A stretch of DNA of 64,000 nucleotides. It comes from Parabacteroides sp900760525. Its GTDB lineage: Bacteria; Bacteroidota; Bacteroidia; Bacteroidales; Tannerellaceae. The notes below the pieces were generated by a model. That model was not told the DNA's origin. It did no database searches and was given only the letters and a program-made list of their open reading frames with translations. This document shows positions 9,310 to 18,076 of the stretch, piece by piece. A program made the translations under genes and the position numbers. Every line of letters starts with the position of its first letter. The stretch's first letter is position 1. Location: assembly GCF_049860805.1 (NCBI RefSeq), contig NZ_CP187555.1:4402001-4466000 (forward strand), given 5' to 3'.

Positions 9310-9873
9310 ATGGCAGATATAAAACAGTATGTAAAGGCGGCAGAAGAGAAGATGACTTTCGCGATCGAATATCTTGACGAACAGTTGTCTCATATCCGTG
9401 CCGGTAAGGCGAATCCGAAAATCTTGGATTGCGTGAGAGTAATGTATTACGGTGCTCCTGTTCCTTTGGCAAATGTGGCTACCGTAACTGTACCGGATGC
9501 AAGAACGATCATGATCACCCCGTGGGAGAAGAAGATTATCAAGGATATTGAAAAGGGAATCATGGATTCCGATGTCGGCATCACTCCTGAAAACAATGGT
9601 GAAGTGATCCGTTTGGGTATTCCTCCTCTGACGGAAGAGCGCCGTCGCCAGTTGGCTAAACAGTCCAAACAGGAAGCGGAAACTGCCAAGATCAGTGTCC
9701 GTAACGCCCGTCGCGATGCAATCGAACAATTGAAGAAGAGCATCAAGACCGAAGGGACTCCTGAGGATGTGGAAAAAGATGCAGAAGCAGAAGTTCAGAA
9801 GGTTCATGATAAGTATATCAAGAAAGTAGATGAACTTTACGCAGCAAAAGAAAAAGAAATAATGACAGTATAA
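9310..9873 (+). CDS. frr: ribosome recycling factor
   Basis: 187 residues, the usual family length. Together with EF-G it splits the post-termination ribosome. Conserved features are the ELSHIRAGKAN-like segment (here QLSHIRAGKANPKILD), the VTVPDARTIMITPWEK segment, and IGIPPLTEERR-like text (here RLGIPPLTEERRRQL), followed by a long C-terminal helix rich in Lys and Glu. It has its own strong promoter at 9238 and is followed by a repeat-built hairpin and rsgA. Confidence 0.97.
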   Translation: MADIKQYVKAAEEKMTFAIEYLDEQLSHIRAGKANPKILDCVRVMYYGAPVPLANVATVTVPDARTIMITPWEKKIIKDIEKGIMDSDVGITPENNGEVIRLGIPPLTEERRRQLAKQSKQEAETAKISVRNARRDAIEQLKKSIKTEGTPEDVEKDAEAEVQKVHDKYIKKVDELYAAKEKEIMTV

Positions 9874-9876
9874 CGA

Positions 9877-9967
9877 GTTGAAAGTTGAGAGTTAAAAGTT
9901 GAAAGTGGCGGAATAAACCGTTTCTTTCCTCCTTTTAACTTTTAACTTTCAACTTTCAACTTTCAAT
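9877..9967. repeat. heptad-repeat hairpin (AAAGTTG family)
   Basis: The left arm (about 9877-9906) is built of GTTGAAA-like heptads. The right arm (about 9931-9967) is built of the complementary TTTCAAC heptads and together they form a long stem. It fills the frr-rsgA gap and probably acts as a terminator or mRNA-stabilising stem. Relatives occur at 12858-12941 and 26914-26972, with a single-arm trace at 21426-21450. Confidence 0.75.
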
Positions 9968-9971
9968 TAAC

Positions 9972-10904
9972 ATGAGGGGTTTGGTTATTAAGAACACGGG
10001 TAGCTGGTATACCGTACGCACCGATGATGGTCGCGACATAGAAAGTAAGGTTAAAGGAAATTTTCGTCTGAAAGATATCCGCACCACCAATCCTGTTGCG
10101 GTCGGTGACCGGGTCGATATCGATATCAATGCCGAAGGAACTGCCTTTATCACCGAGATCGAAGAGCGGAAGAATTACATTATCCGTCGTGCCTCCAATC
10201 TCTCTAAACAGTCGCATATCATTGCCGCGAATGTGGACCAGGCGATGCTGATTGTGACGGTCAACTATCCGATTACCACCACCGTTTTTATCGATCGTTT
10301 TCTCGCGACCGCCGAGGCTTATCGTGTCCCCGTGAAGTTGGTATTCAACAAAATAGACCGCTATAACACCGGTGATCTCGAGATGTTGGACGCCCTGACC
10401 AACCTGTACACGACGATCGGTTATCCCTGTTCCAAGCTCTGTGCCCGTTCCGAAGAAGGCTTGGACGAACTGAAAGAAGACCTCAGAGGGAAAATAACAT
10501 TATTATCCGGACATTCCGGCGTAGGGAAATCGACCATTATCAATAAACTGGTTCCCGGAGTCAACCTTCGCACCGGCGATATTTCCGAATACCATAACAA
10601 GGGGATGCACACCACCACCTTTTCCGAAATGATTCCTCTGCCGGATGGCGGTTACCTGATCGACACTCCGGGTATCAAAGGCTTCGGCACGATCGAGATG
10701 GAAGGGGCGGAAATCGCCCATTACTTCCCCGAAATATTCAAATTCTCCGCCGATTGCAAATTCAACAATTGCTCGCACCGCCACGAGCCGGGCTGTGCCG
10801 TATTGCGTGCGGTGGAAGAGCATTATATCAGCGAATCGCGGTATAAAAGTTACCTGAGCATTCTCGAAGATAAGCAGGAGAGCAAATACAGGGAAGAATA
10901 TTAG
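9972..10904 (+). CDS. rsgA: ribosome small-subunit-dependent GTPase A
   Basis: 310 residues. Late 30S assembly GTPase. An N-terminal OB fold (about 1-75) is followed by a circularly permuted GTPase domain: NKID (G4) near 118-121 comes before GHSGVGKST (G1) near 180-188 and DTPG (G3). The C-terminal zinc knuckle is C-x-F-x-N-C-x-H-x-H-x-P-x-C (DCKFNNCSHRHEPGC). The start follows the hairpin by four bases. The last four bases overlap the convergent dgt gene. Confidence 0.95.
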   Translation: MRGLVIKNTGSWYTVRTDDGRDIESKVKGNFRLKDIRTTNPVAVGDRVDIDINAEGTAFITEIEERKNYIIRRASNLSKQSHIIAANVDQAMLIVTVNYPITTTVFIDRFLATAEAYRVPVKLVFNKIDRYNTGDLEMLDALTNLYTTIGYPCSKLCARSEEGLDELKEDLRGKITLLSGHSGVGKSTIINKLVPGVNLRTGDISEYHNKGMHTTTFSEMIPLPDGGYLIDTPGIKGFGTIEMEGAEIAHYFPEIFKFSADCKFNNCSHRHEPGCAVLRAVEEHYISESRYKSYLSILEDKQESKYREEY

Positions 10905-12226
10905 ACTGCCGGCAGGCTCATCCCTGTGATCTTGCGGTATAAATCCAACGCATATACATCTGTCATCCCCGATATATAATCGAGGACGCATTGTACCTTG
11001 CCGTAAACGGTCGGAGCGTTCGTGTCGTACTGCTCCGGAATGCGTTGCAGCAGGAGCTTGCTGTAGGCATGATTCTGGTTCATGACGGCCTCCGTCAGCG
11101 TGTCGATCAGGTGGCTGAAGATGTGGTAACCGGCCAGTTCGATGTCCAGGACTTCTTTGGCGCGGTATATCTTTTTATAAGCGGTTTTTGAACAGGTTTC
11201 GTAGGCGGTCTTTGCCTGATCGCAGATGTTGTCGATAAGTGGAGTGTTGTATGTCCCGTTCAGGATTCCTTCTTCATTCTCGAGGAAGATTCGGGAGCAT
11301 TCGTCTACTAAAAGTCCGATGATGCAGGAGCGGAGGTAAGCGATCTGTTCGTTGGTATCGTCCACCATCTTCATGACGCGGACGATATGGTCGAGGCGTT
11401 CCCCTTCGAAGAAGTTGAGGAGCAGCCTTATGGCCTCTTCCGTAGTCAGGATATGTAGTTTGCAGGCATCCTCGATATCCATGATCTGGTAGCAGATATC
11501 GTCGGCGGCTTCCACCAAATAGACAAGCGGATAACGGACGAACTTGTTTGCATCTTCCGGGTTCCGGCAAATTCCTAACTCGTCGGCAATACGCAGGTAA
11601 TCTCCCTCTTCCGACTGGAAGAAGCCGAACTTCCCTTTCTTCCCGGCATAAACAGAAGAATACGGATATTTGATGATGGAAGCAAGCGTGCTGTATGTCA
11701 GGGCAAATCCTCCTTTGCGGCGTCCGATGAACTGGTGGGTAAGCAGACGCATGGCATTTGCATTCCCTTCGAAATGGAGGAAGTCTTCATAGCGACCTCC
11801 TTCTTCGAGAATCTTTTCCTGTAACTTTTTTCCGTTTCCTTCGGCGAAGTAGGCGGAGATTGCCCGCTCCCCGGAATGTCCGAACGGCGGGTTACCCATA
11901 TCGTGGGCAAGGCAGGCAGCGGAGACGATGGAACCTATTTCCGGGAAATTGACGCTTCCGTCGGGATATTTCTGCATCAGGCCTTTGGCGACATTATTGC
12001 CTAATGAGCGTCCTACGCAGGAAACTTCCAGGCTATGTGTCAAACGGTTGTGCACGAAGATACTGCCCGGCAGGGGGAAAACCTGCGTCTTGTTCTGCAA
12101 ACGGCGGAAAGGGGAGGAGAAGATCAGGCGGTCGTAATCCCGCTGAAAATCGGTGCGTTCATGTCTGCGTTCGTGATATTCCTCCATTCCGAAGCGTTTG
12201 CCGGAGAGTAATTGGTTCCAGTTCAT
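10901..12226 (-). CDS. dgt: deoxyguanosinetriphosphate triphosphohydrolase-like protein
   Basis: 441 residues. HD-domain enzyme that cleaves dNTPs to a nucleoside and triphosphate. The motif AACLAHDMGNPPFGHSGE supplies the His and Asp metal ligands, and NRLTHSLEV upstream supplies another His. Length and sequence fit the bacterial dGTPase family. It is transcribed toward rsgA with a four-base overlap of the 3' ends, and sits 14 bases downstream of the Sua5-type gene, so it probably shares that transcript. Confidence 0.92.
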   Translation of the reverse strand: MNWNQLLSGKRFGMEEYHERRHERTDFQRDYDRLIFSSPFRRLQNKTQVFPLPGSIFVHNRLTHSLEVSCVGRSLGNNVAKGLMQKYPDGSVNFPEIGSIVSAACLAHDMGNPPFGHSGERAISAYFAEGNGKKLQEKILEEGGRYEDFLHFEGNANAMRLLTHQFIGRRKGGFALTYSTLASIIKYPYSSVYAGKKGKFGFFQSEEGDYLRIADELGICRNPEDANKFVRYPLVYLVEAADDICYQIMDIEDACKLHILTTEEAIRLLLNFFEGERLDHIVRVMKMVDDTNEQIAYLRSCIIGLLVDECSRIFLENEEGILNGTYNTPLIDNICDQAKTAYETCSKTAYKKIYRAKEVLDIELAGYHIFSHLIDTLTEAVMNQNHAYSKLLLQRIPEQYDTNAPTVYGKVQCVLDYISGMTDVYALDLYRKITGMSLPAV

Positions 12227-12240
12227 CTTGTTTTGTTTGC

Positions 12241-12849
12241 TTAATAGATTAATTCTCCTTTTCCCTGGCGGATGATTTCAAAGTCGTCTGTCGTGCAGTC
12301 GATGACGGTCGAGGCCTCCGTGCCACCATAACCACCGTCGACGACGATGTCCACCTGGTTTTCATACTTTTCTTCGATCAGTTCGGGATCGGTGCTGTAT
12401 TCGATGATATCGTCTTCATCGTGCAGGGACATGGTCAGGATCGGATTCCCTAATTCCTGTACAAGTGTGCGGATGATAGCATTGTCCGGTACGCGTATAC
12501 CCACCTCTTTTCTGTTCTTATAGATCTTGGGCAGTTCGCTGCTGGTAGGCAGGATGAAGGTAAAGGCGCCCGGCAGGTTCTTCTTCATCAGCTTGAAGGC
12601 GGCATTGCTCACTTTGGCATATTCGCTCAGGTTGGAAAGATCATAACAGATAATGGAGAGATTGCTTTTTTGCGGGTTGACACCCTTCATCTGGCAGATC
12701 TTTTCGACTGCACGTACATTCAATGCGTCACAACCGATGGCATAAACGGTGTCGGTCGGGTAGATCACCAGACCACCGTCGCGCATGATATTGACCACCT
12801 TGTCTATTTCCCTGGGATTGGGATTTTCGGGGTATATTCTTACAAGCAT
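12241..12849 (-). CDS. Sua5/YciO/YrdC/YwlC family protein, threonylcarbamoyl-AMP synthase-like
   Basis: 202 residues with the YrdC fold: IYPTDTVYAIGCDA near 31-44 (nucleotide and threonine binding), KSNLSIICYDLSNLSEYA, and PGAFTFILPTS. In the family this makes the threonylcarbamoyl-AMP precursor of t6A37 in tRNA. The shorter YciO branch is less well understood, and I cannot exclude that this is YciO. It is followed by dgt and preceded by a heptad-repeat hairpin that separates it from fabI. Confidence 0.85.
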   Translation of the reverse strand: MLVRIYPENPNPREIDKVVNIMRDGGLVIYPTDTVYAIGCDALNVRAVEKICQMKGVNPQKSNLSIICYDLSNLSEYAKVSNAAFKLMKKNLPGAFTFILPTSSELPKIYKNRKEVGIRVPDNAIIRTLVQELGNPILTMSLHDEDDIIEYSTDPELIEEKYENQVDIVVDGGYGGTEASTVIDCTTDDFEIIRQGKGELIY

Positions 12850-12857
12850 AGCATTAT

Positions 12858-12941
12858 GAGTTGAAAGTTGAAAGTTGAAAGCTGAAAGTTTGAGAGAACA
12901 CGAAGTTAACTTTGCACTTTCACCTTTCCACTTCCAACTTA
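12858..12941. repeat. heptad-repeat hairpin between fabI and the Sua5-like gene
   Basis: GTTGAAA repeats at 12858-12888 face complementary TTTCACC/TTTCCAC-like units at 12901-12941. Same family as 9877-9967. It lies downstream of fabI and upstream of the next gene on the minus strand, so it probably ends or protects the fabI transcript. Confidence 0.65.
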
Positions 12942-12950
12942 TTTACGGCT

Positions 12951-13808
12951 TTAGCCGTAAATAACGTGTCCGTTTTCGTCGGTATATTCTTCCAAACCTT
13001 TGCTGTACTGGTTCATGGCGCGAAGGCTCATGCCCATGCTCGAGAAACCACCGTCGTGGTAGAGGTTCTGCATCGTGACTTTGCGGGTGAGGTCTGAGAA
13101 CATCATAACGCAATAGTCTGCACATTCGTCGGCTGTGGCATTGCCCAGCGGACTCATCTTTTCGGCGAAATCCAACAGGTGGTCCATCCCTTTCACACCG
13201 CTGCCGGCTGTAGTCAGCGTCGGCGACTGGGAGATGGTATTGATACGCACGTTCTTTTCACGGCCATAGATGTAACCGAAGCTGCGTGCTATAGATTCCA
13301 GCAGGCTCTTGGCATCTGCCATGTCGTTGTAACCGAAGAATGTACGCTGTGCTGCTACATAAGAGAGGGCGATTACCGAACCGTATTCGGCAATCGCATC
13401 TTGCTTTTTGGCAACCTGCAACATCTTGTGGAAAGAGAGTGCGGAGATATCCAGCGTCTTTTCCAGCATGTCGTAGTCCAGATCGTCGTAAGTACGTTTC
13501 TTACGCACGTTCGGGCTCATGCCGATGGAATGTAAAACGAAATCTATCTTACCACCTAATATTTCTACTGATTTAGAGAAAACTGTTTCCAAATCTTCAA
13601 CGCTCGTAGCATCCGCCGGAATAACCTCGGCGTGCAACTTCTCAGCCAAAGCGTCCACCTGTCCCATACGAACGGCGATAGGCGTATTGCTCAGTGTGAT
13701 CGTTGCTCCTTCTTCTACGGCTCTTTCAGCCACCTTCCAGGCGATAGACATATCATTCAGTGCCCCGAATATAATGCCTCGCTTGCCTTTCAATAAATTA
13801 TGACTCAT
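12951..13808 (-). CDS. fabI: enoyl-[acyl-carrier-protein] reductase (NADH)
   Basis: 285 residues. Last step of the fatty-acid elongation cycle, reducing trans-2-enoyl-ACP. It is a short-chain dehydrogenase of the FabI type, with GIIFGALNDMSIAWKVA near the N-terminus for NAD binding, the LSYVAAQRTFFGYNDMADAK region around the catalytic Tyr and Lys, and a C-terminal HDGG-like segment (LYHDGGFSSMGMS). It has its own promoter in the gap after murF-alr. Confidence 0.95.
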   Translation of the reverse strand: MSHNLLKGKRGIIFGALNDMSIAWKVAERAVEEGATITLSNTPIAVRMGQVDALAEKLHAEVIPADATSVEDLETVFSKSVEILGGKIDFVLHSIGMSPNVRKKRTYDDLDYDMLEKTLDISALSFHKMLQVAKKQDAIAEYGSVIALSYVAAQRTFFGYNDMADAKSLLESIARSFGYIYGREKNVRINTISQSPTLTTAGSGVKGMDHLLDFAEKMSPLGNATADECADYCVMMFSDLTRKVTMQNLYHDGGFSSMGMSLRAMNQYSKGLEEYTDENGHVIYG

Positions 13809-13834
13809 ACCTTTTATTTTAATATGTTACGGCA

Positions 13835-13865
13835 CAAAAGTACACAAAATGTGCAAGATACGCAA
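13835..13865 (-). promoter_or_regulatory. promoter of fabI
   Basis: Read on the minus strand: TTGC (13865-13862), 19 bases, then TACTTTTG (13842-13835), a perfect -7 box. The promoter lies in the short gap between the murF-alr stop and the fabI start. Confidence 0.6.
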
Positions 13866-16331
13866 TTATTCCCGGTAATACACCCTTTTTACCCTCGGCG
13901 AGATAGAGGTCAGAATCTCGTACGGAATGGTCTTCAGCTTGTCCGAAAGTTCGCTGACGGGTAATTCTTCGCCGAAGATAATGACGGTGTCTCCTTCACG
14001 TGCGTCGATATCGGTGACGTCGATCATGCAAGCATCCATGCAGATATTACCGATGATCGGGCAACGGCGCCCGTTAATCACTACTTCGCCACCACCATTG
14101 CTGAAATGGCGATCCAGGCCGTCGGCATAACCGATCGGGATAATCGCAATGCGGGAATCGCGTTTTACATAGCTCATCCGGCTGTAACCGATAGAATCGC
14201 CTGCCGGAACGTTTTGAATCTGCAAGATAGTCGTCTTCAGCGTGCTGATATTGCGTAACCCTTTCTGGCCGGAGGCGCTGACCCCATACAGACCGATGCC
14301 GAGACGCACCATGTCCATCTGATAATCGGTGAACCGTTCGATTCCGGCCGAATTCAGGATATGCTTGATCACCTTATATTCCAGCCCCGCTTCCAGTTCT
14401 GCTGCCGCGCGGGTGAACGTATCTAATTGTTTTTTCGTGAAATCGTCGAAGATATAGGAGTCGCTGCCTACGAGATGCGAGAATACGGAGCGGGCAACCA
14501 CGCCGCTTTGTTCTTTCAGGCGTCGGCAAATCTCCGGTACATCTTCCGGTTGGAAACCCAGGCGGTGCATGCCCGTGTCGATCTTGATATGGATCGGATA
14601 GGAGGTAATGCCCCTGCGTTCCGTTTCTTTTATCATCGCGTCGAGCAGGCGGAAACTGTACACTTCCGGCTCCAACTGGTTTTCGAACAAGACATTGAAG
14701 CTGCTGAATTCCGGATTCATGACGATAAGCGGGATCGAGATGCCTTCCTTGCGCAGTTCCGCCCCTTCATCGGCAACAGCTACAGCCAGGTAATCACAAC
14801 GGTGTTCCTGTAAAGTCTTTGCCAGTTCGTAAGAACCGGCACCATATCCGAAAGCCTTAACCATACAGACCATTTTAGTCTCCGGCTTCAGTTTTGAGCG
14901 GTAGTAGTTGAAGTTATGGACAACGGCATCCAGGTTCACTTCTAAGATCGTCTCATGCACTTTCTTCTCCAACAGTTCGGAAATACGTTCGAAATGGAAT
15001 TGGCGGGAGCCTTTTATCAGGATCAATTCGTCTTTGAACTTTTTGAAGGACGGAGACTTGATGAACTCCTCCGTTGTCAGATAAAACTCCTTTTCGATAT
15101 CGAAGACACCCCCGTATTCTTTCAGGTCGCGGCCGATACCGATGATGCGGTCGATCTTCTTTCTGCGCACCAGGTCCGCGACTTTCTTGTACAGCGACTT
15201 CGGCAGCGTTCCCGATTGCAGGATATCCGAAAGGATCAACGTGCATTTCAGGTCCTTTTCTACGCGGCGGCTCTGCTGGAAGTCGAGGGCGATATCCAAA
15301 GAGTTGATATCCGAATTGTAGGTATCGTTTATCAACAGGCAGTTGTTGATACCCTGCTTTACATCCAGACGCATGGCGACCGGTTCGAGGCGCTTGAACT
15401 TTTCGACGTCGTTCACACTCGTCGGCTTCAGATACAACATCACAGCCATGCAATGGATGACGTTTTCAATAGAAGCATCGTCGGTGAAAGGGATCGTGTA
15501 TGTCCGGTCGAAACCTAAAAGCGTGCAGCGGATGATGGTCTCGGATTCCAGTTTCTTGATCGATTCGATGTACAAAGGTGCTTCCGAGTCCGTCCGGCTC
15601 CAGGTGATCGCCTTGTGGGACAGGCAGGCCGACTCGATGCAGTTGGAGATAAAGGCGTCGTCGCCGTCATAAATGATCGCTTCGCAGTCGTTGAACAAGG
15701 TCAGCTTTTCCAAGCATTTCTGTGTGGAAGAGATAAAGTTCTCCTGATGCGCTTCCCCTATATTCGTGACCACGCCGATGGTCGGTGCGATGATCGGCTG
15801 CAGGCGTTCCATTTCGTCCGGCTGGGAAATGCCGGCTTCGAAAATGCCTAATGTATTCTTGTCGCTCATCTGCCATACCGACAGCGGAACCCCCAATTGC
15901 GAGTTGTAGCTACGGGGCGAGCGGACGATGTTAAATTCGTTATGCAATAATTGATAGAGAAACTCTTTTACAATCGTTTTCCCGTTGCTTCCCGTAATAC
16001 CGATTACCGGAATATTGAAACGTTTCCGGTGATGGGCTGCCAACTTCTGGAGCGCTTTCAGCGTATCTTTGACGACCAGGAAGTTCGCTTCAGGCATCGA
16101 TTCGAACTCCGGTAAAACAGTGCTGACTACGAAATTGCGTACACGTAACTTATATAATCCTTGTATATAATTATGCCCGTCGTTGGTCTTTGTCTGGAGG
16201 GCAAAGAATAGACTTTGTTCCGGGAATGAAAGACGGCGGCTGTCGGTAAGCAAGATACTGACAGGAGCATCATGTAATTTCTTGGCGTCAGCTCCGATTA
16301 TCCCGGCGATTTCTTTAATTGAATATTCCAT
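13866..16331 (-). CDS. murF-alr: bifunctional MurF / alanine racemase
   Basis: 821 residues with two peptidoglycan enzymes in one chain, a fusion known in Bacteroidetes. The N-terminal half (1 to about 450) is MurF, which joins D-Ala-D-Ala to UDP-MurNAc-tripeptide; the ATP loop GITGSNGKT lies near 110. The C-terminal half (about 455-821) is PLP alanine racemase, with KAFGYG near 490 holding the PLP lysine, then GMHRLGF and NICMDACMIDVT. Fusing the two couples supply of D-Ala to its use. In true MurF the loop is usually followed by Thr; here it is Ile-Val (GKTIV), so full MurF activity should not be taken for granted. It follows the GSCFA gene by 20 bases. Confidence 0.93.
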   Translation of the reverse strand: MEYSIKEIAGIIGADAKKLHDAPVSILLTDSRRLSFPEQSLFFALQTKTNDGHNYIQGLYKLRVRNFVVSTVLPEFESMPEANFLVVKDTLKALQKLAAHHRKRFNIPVIGITGSNGKTIVKEFLYQLLHNEFNIVRSPRSYNSQLGVPLSVWQMSDKNTLGIFEAGISQPDEMERLQPIIAPTIGVVTNIGEAHQENFISSTQKCLEKLTLFNDCEAIIYDGDDAFISNCIESACLSHKAITWSRTDSEAPLYIESIKKLESETIIRCTLLGFDRTYTIPFTDDASIENVIHCMAVMLYLKPTSVNDVEKFKRLEPVAMRLDVKQGINNCLLINDTYNSDINSLDIALDFQQSRRVEKDLKCTLILSDILQSGTLPKSLYKKVADLVRRKKIDRIIGIGRDLKEYGGVFDIEKEFYLTTEEFIKSPSFKKFKDELILIKGSRQFHFERISELLEKKVHETILEVNLDAVVHNFNYYRSKLKPETKMVCMVKAFGYGAGSYELAKTLQEHRCDYLAVAVADEGAELRKEGISIPLIVMNPEFSSFNVLFENQLEPEVYSFRLLDAMIKETERRGITSYPIHIKIDTGMHRLGFQPEDVPEICRRLKEQSGVVARSVFSHLVGSDSYIFDDFTKKQLDTFTRAAAELEAGLEYKVIKHILNSAGIERFTDYQMDMVRLGIGLYGVSASGQKGLRNISTLKTTILQIQNVPAGDSIGYSRMSYVKRDSRIAIIPIGYADGLDRHFSNGGGEVVINGRRCPIIGNICMDACMIDVTDIDAREGDTVIIFGEELPVSELSDKLKTIPYEILTSISPRVKRVYYRE

Positions 16332-16351
16332 TCTTTTCTCTATAATTAGGT

Positions 16352-17335
16352 TTAGAACTTCTTTTTAATCATTTCGACTTCATTTGTCATATCAAAGTAA
16401 GGGAATTTCTCGTTAAGTCGTTCCATCTTTAACAAAGTTTGCGAGATGAATCGTTTATAGGCTTCGCTTTCCGGTTGAAACGGCTTATGGTTAATGGCCT
16501 TTTGGATATCCTTCCATTCTTTAATAATTGACAGTGAATCAGGTGAAAGCATACTGCCTGTGAATCGTTCCCAGATATATTCGATCGCAGCGGGGGATGG
16601 GTGCAGCATATCGTCGGCATAGAAACGATAGTCCCTCAATTCGTCCATCATGATTTCGTAAGCCGGGAAATAGGCGGTGTGTTCCGGGAATTCCTTTTGC
16701 AGCGCGTCGATGGCAAGTAGGAGAGTGGCTTTACTGAGCTGGTTGCCGTGCGCCCCGTCTTTCCAATGGCGGATCGGGCTGACGGTGAAGAGTATCTTCA
16801 GCTCCGGATTCTGTTCCCAAAGCGACAGGAGCAGGCTTTTCCATTCCGTCACGATCTCCCCGACAGTAAGTATGTTGCGGTCGAACATCTTTTCCGGTAG
16901 CTTGTGGCAGTTGGAAACGATCTTTCCCGAACTTTTCAACCTGTAGACCCATGCCGTGCCGAAGGTAAGGATCATCCGCCGGGCTTCCCGTATCGTGTCG
17001 GCTGAACTGAACAGCCTCCCGTTGATATTTGCTAAGCATTCTATTTCCGAAGGTGAGGAAAAACGGCTGTGATGGCTGAAGCTATGGTAAATCCCTTCAT
17101 GTTGAAAAAGATCATCCCCTGTGAACCGCTCCGGACGAAGCAACATACGGATCGCTTCGACTATGGAAGAAGGATTATAGAGCGTTCCGAACGGATTCAG
17201 GTCGGTCTTGAACTTATTTTCCTCCAACTTCTTTCCGATATTCTCGGCAAAGCAGGAACCAAGCAAAACTGTCTGCTCCGTATAGGAAAATGTAAACGGG
17301 GCTTTCGGGATGGTGATGCGGGTGTAAAATTCCAT
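16352..17335 (-). CDS. GSCFA domain protein
   Basis: 327 residues from MEFYTRITIPKAP. The frame is open upstream to 17467, but the conserved family start and the signature VLLGSCFAENIG near 30 favour 17335. GSCFA proteins are SGNH-like hydrolases of unknown substrate, and in Bacteroidetes they are often found next to murF-alr. The DDMLHPSPAAIEYIW segment near 255 fits the terminal Asp-His of an SGNH hydrolase. It is probably co-transcribed with murF-alr. Confidence 0.85.
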   Translation of the reverse strand: MEFYTRITIPKAPFTFSYTEQTVLLGSCFAENIGKKLEENKFKTDLNPFGTLYNPSSIVEAIRMLLRPERFTGDDLFQHEGIYHSFSHHSRFSSPSEIECLANINGRLFSSADTIREARRMILTFGTAWVYRLKSSGKIVSNCHKLPEKMFDRNILTVGEIVTEWKSLLLSLWEQNPELKILFTVSPIRHWKDGAHGNQLSKATLLLAIDALQKEFPEHTAYFPAYEIMMDELRDYRFYADDMLHPSPAAIEYIWERFTGSMLSPDSLSIIKEWKDIQKAINHKPFQPESEAYKRFISQTLLKMERLNEKFPYFDMTNEVEMIKKKF

Positions 17336-17454
17336 ATTGTTAATGTGTTTTTGAGGAATGACTGTTGTTCTTAGACAATTGTTTTTATTCTTGTAGCAAC
17401 CAATCTGCACATATTTGTTGATGTTCATGATGGTATGTTTTTGGATGTCCGCCG

Positions 17455-17522
17455 CAAAGATAACCATTCAATTCCTTAAACTGCACTATTTCGAATGATT
17501 GTCGTTTTCAAACTGCACTATT
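17455..17522 (-). promoter_or_regulatory. -7 box and repeated motif upstream of GSCFA
   Basis: TATCTTTG reads on the minus strand at 17462-17455 without a clear -33 box. Just upstream, AACTGCACTATT occurs twice (about 17479-17490 and 17511-17522), 32 bases apart, which could be a regulator binding site in place of a -33 element. The following 17523-17750 shows nothing else. Confidence 0.35.
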
Positions 17523-17770
17523 GCTCTCGGATGTAGGGAAGGGTGTTTTTTCTGTTTTTACCCCTTTTTTTCGATGTTTTCTCAAAAACAACGTTTTTAT
17601 ACTTGTAGTATTACTTGAATAAAAGGGCGTAAATTGTTATGGGTGAGATTTATATGGCTATCTATAGGAAATGACTAAAAAGGCTGTTTTTAAGGGGTGA
17701 AAATGGCTTGTTTTGTGATTGTAAATGATTGGATATAAAATAAATAGGTACTGAAATCAAAATGACTAAA

Positions 17771-17990
17771 AAAAACGTACGTTTTTTTTAGTCATTTTTG
17801 GCGGGGCTGGCGGAGGTTTGTGATAAAAAGACGGTATGTTTGTACTTGATAAGCTATCTAATTGATAAGAAAGAATATAGAAAAGGAAATTTTCTTTGAG
17901 AAAAGGGTTGCAGGTTTAAAAAGTATGCGTATTTTTGTCACAAACCTCCGCCAGCCCCGCCAAAAATGACTAAAAAAAACGTACGTTTTT
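17771..17990. repeat. perfect 53-bp inverted repeat enclosing a promoter (candidate invertible element)
   Basis: 17771-17823 and 17938-17990 are exact reverse complements over 53 bases, separated by a 114-base spacer. Each arm contains GGCGGGGCTGGCGGAGG and an A/T-rich half. The left arm carries a full palindrome around ACGTACG (17764-17793), which is truncated in the right arm. GAAATCAAAA also flanks both arms outside the exact match. The layout equals known Bacteroides promoter invertons, though the arms are longer. An alternative is a structural element such as an origin or protein-binding cruciform. Confidence 0.7.
17908..17937 (+). promoter_or_regulatory. promoter inside the inverted-repeat spacer
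   Basis: TTG (17908-17910), 19 bases, then TATTTTTG (17930-17937) ends exactly at the right arm. The 19-base spacer matches that of the tRNA-Leu promoter at 16 of 19 positions, so it is probably strong. In the present orientation it faces the second DUF6383 gene; inverted, it would face the GSCFA gene. Confidence 0.7.
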
Positions 17991-18076
17991 GATTTCAAAA
18001 TACATACGTTAACATTTATCGAGGTTGTATACATTATATAACAAATAGGTTTTATTACTAATTAAATTATTAAATT

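Noticed and set aside
14427..15518. Plus-strand frames opposite murF-alr
   Set aside because: Shadows of a GC-rich real gene; no domains.
17771..17990. Insertion sequence with terminal inverted repeats
   Set aside because: The 114-base spacer has no transposase frame and no target-site duplication is visible. A tiny non-autonomous element cannot be fully excluded.
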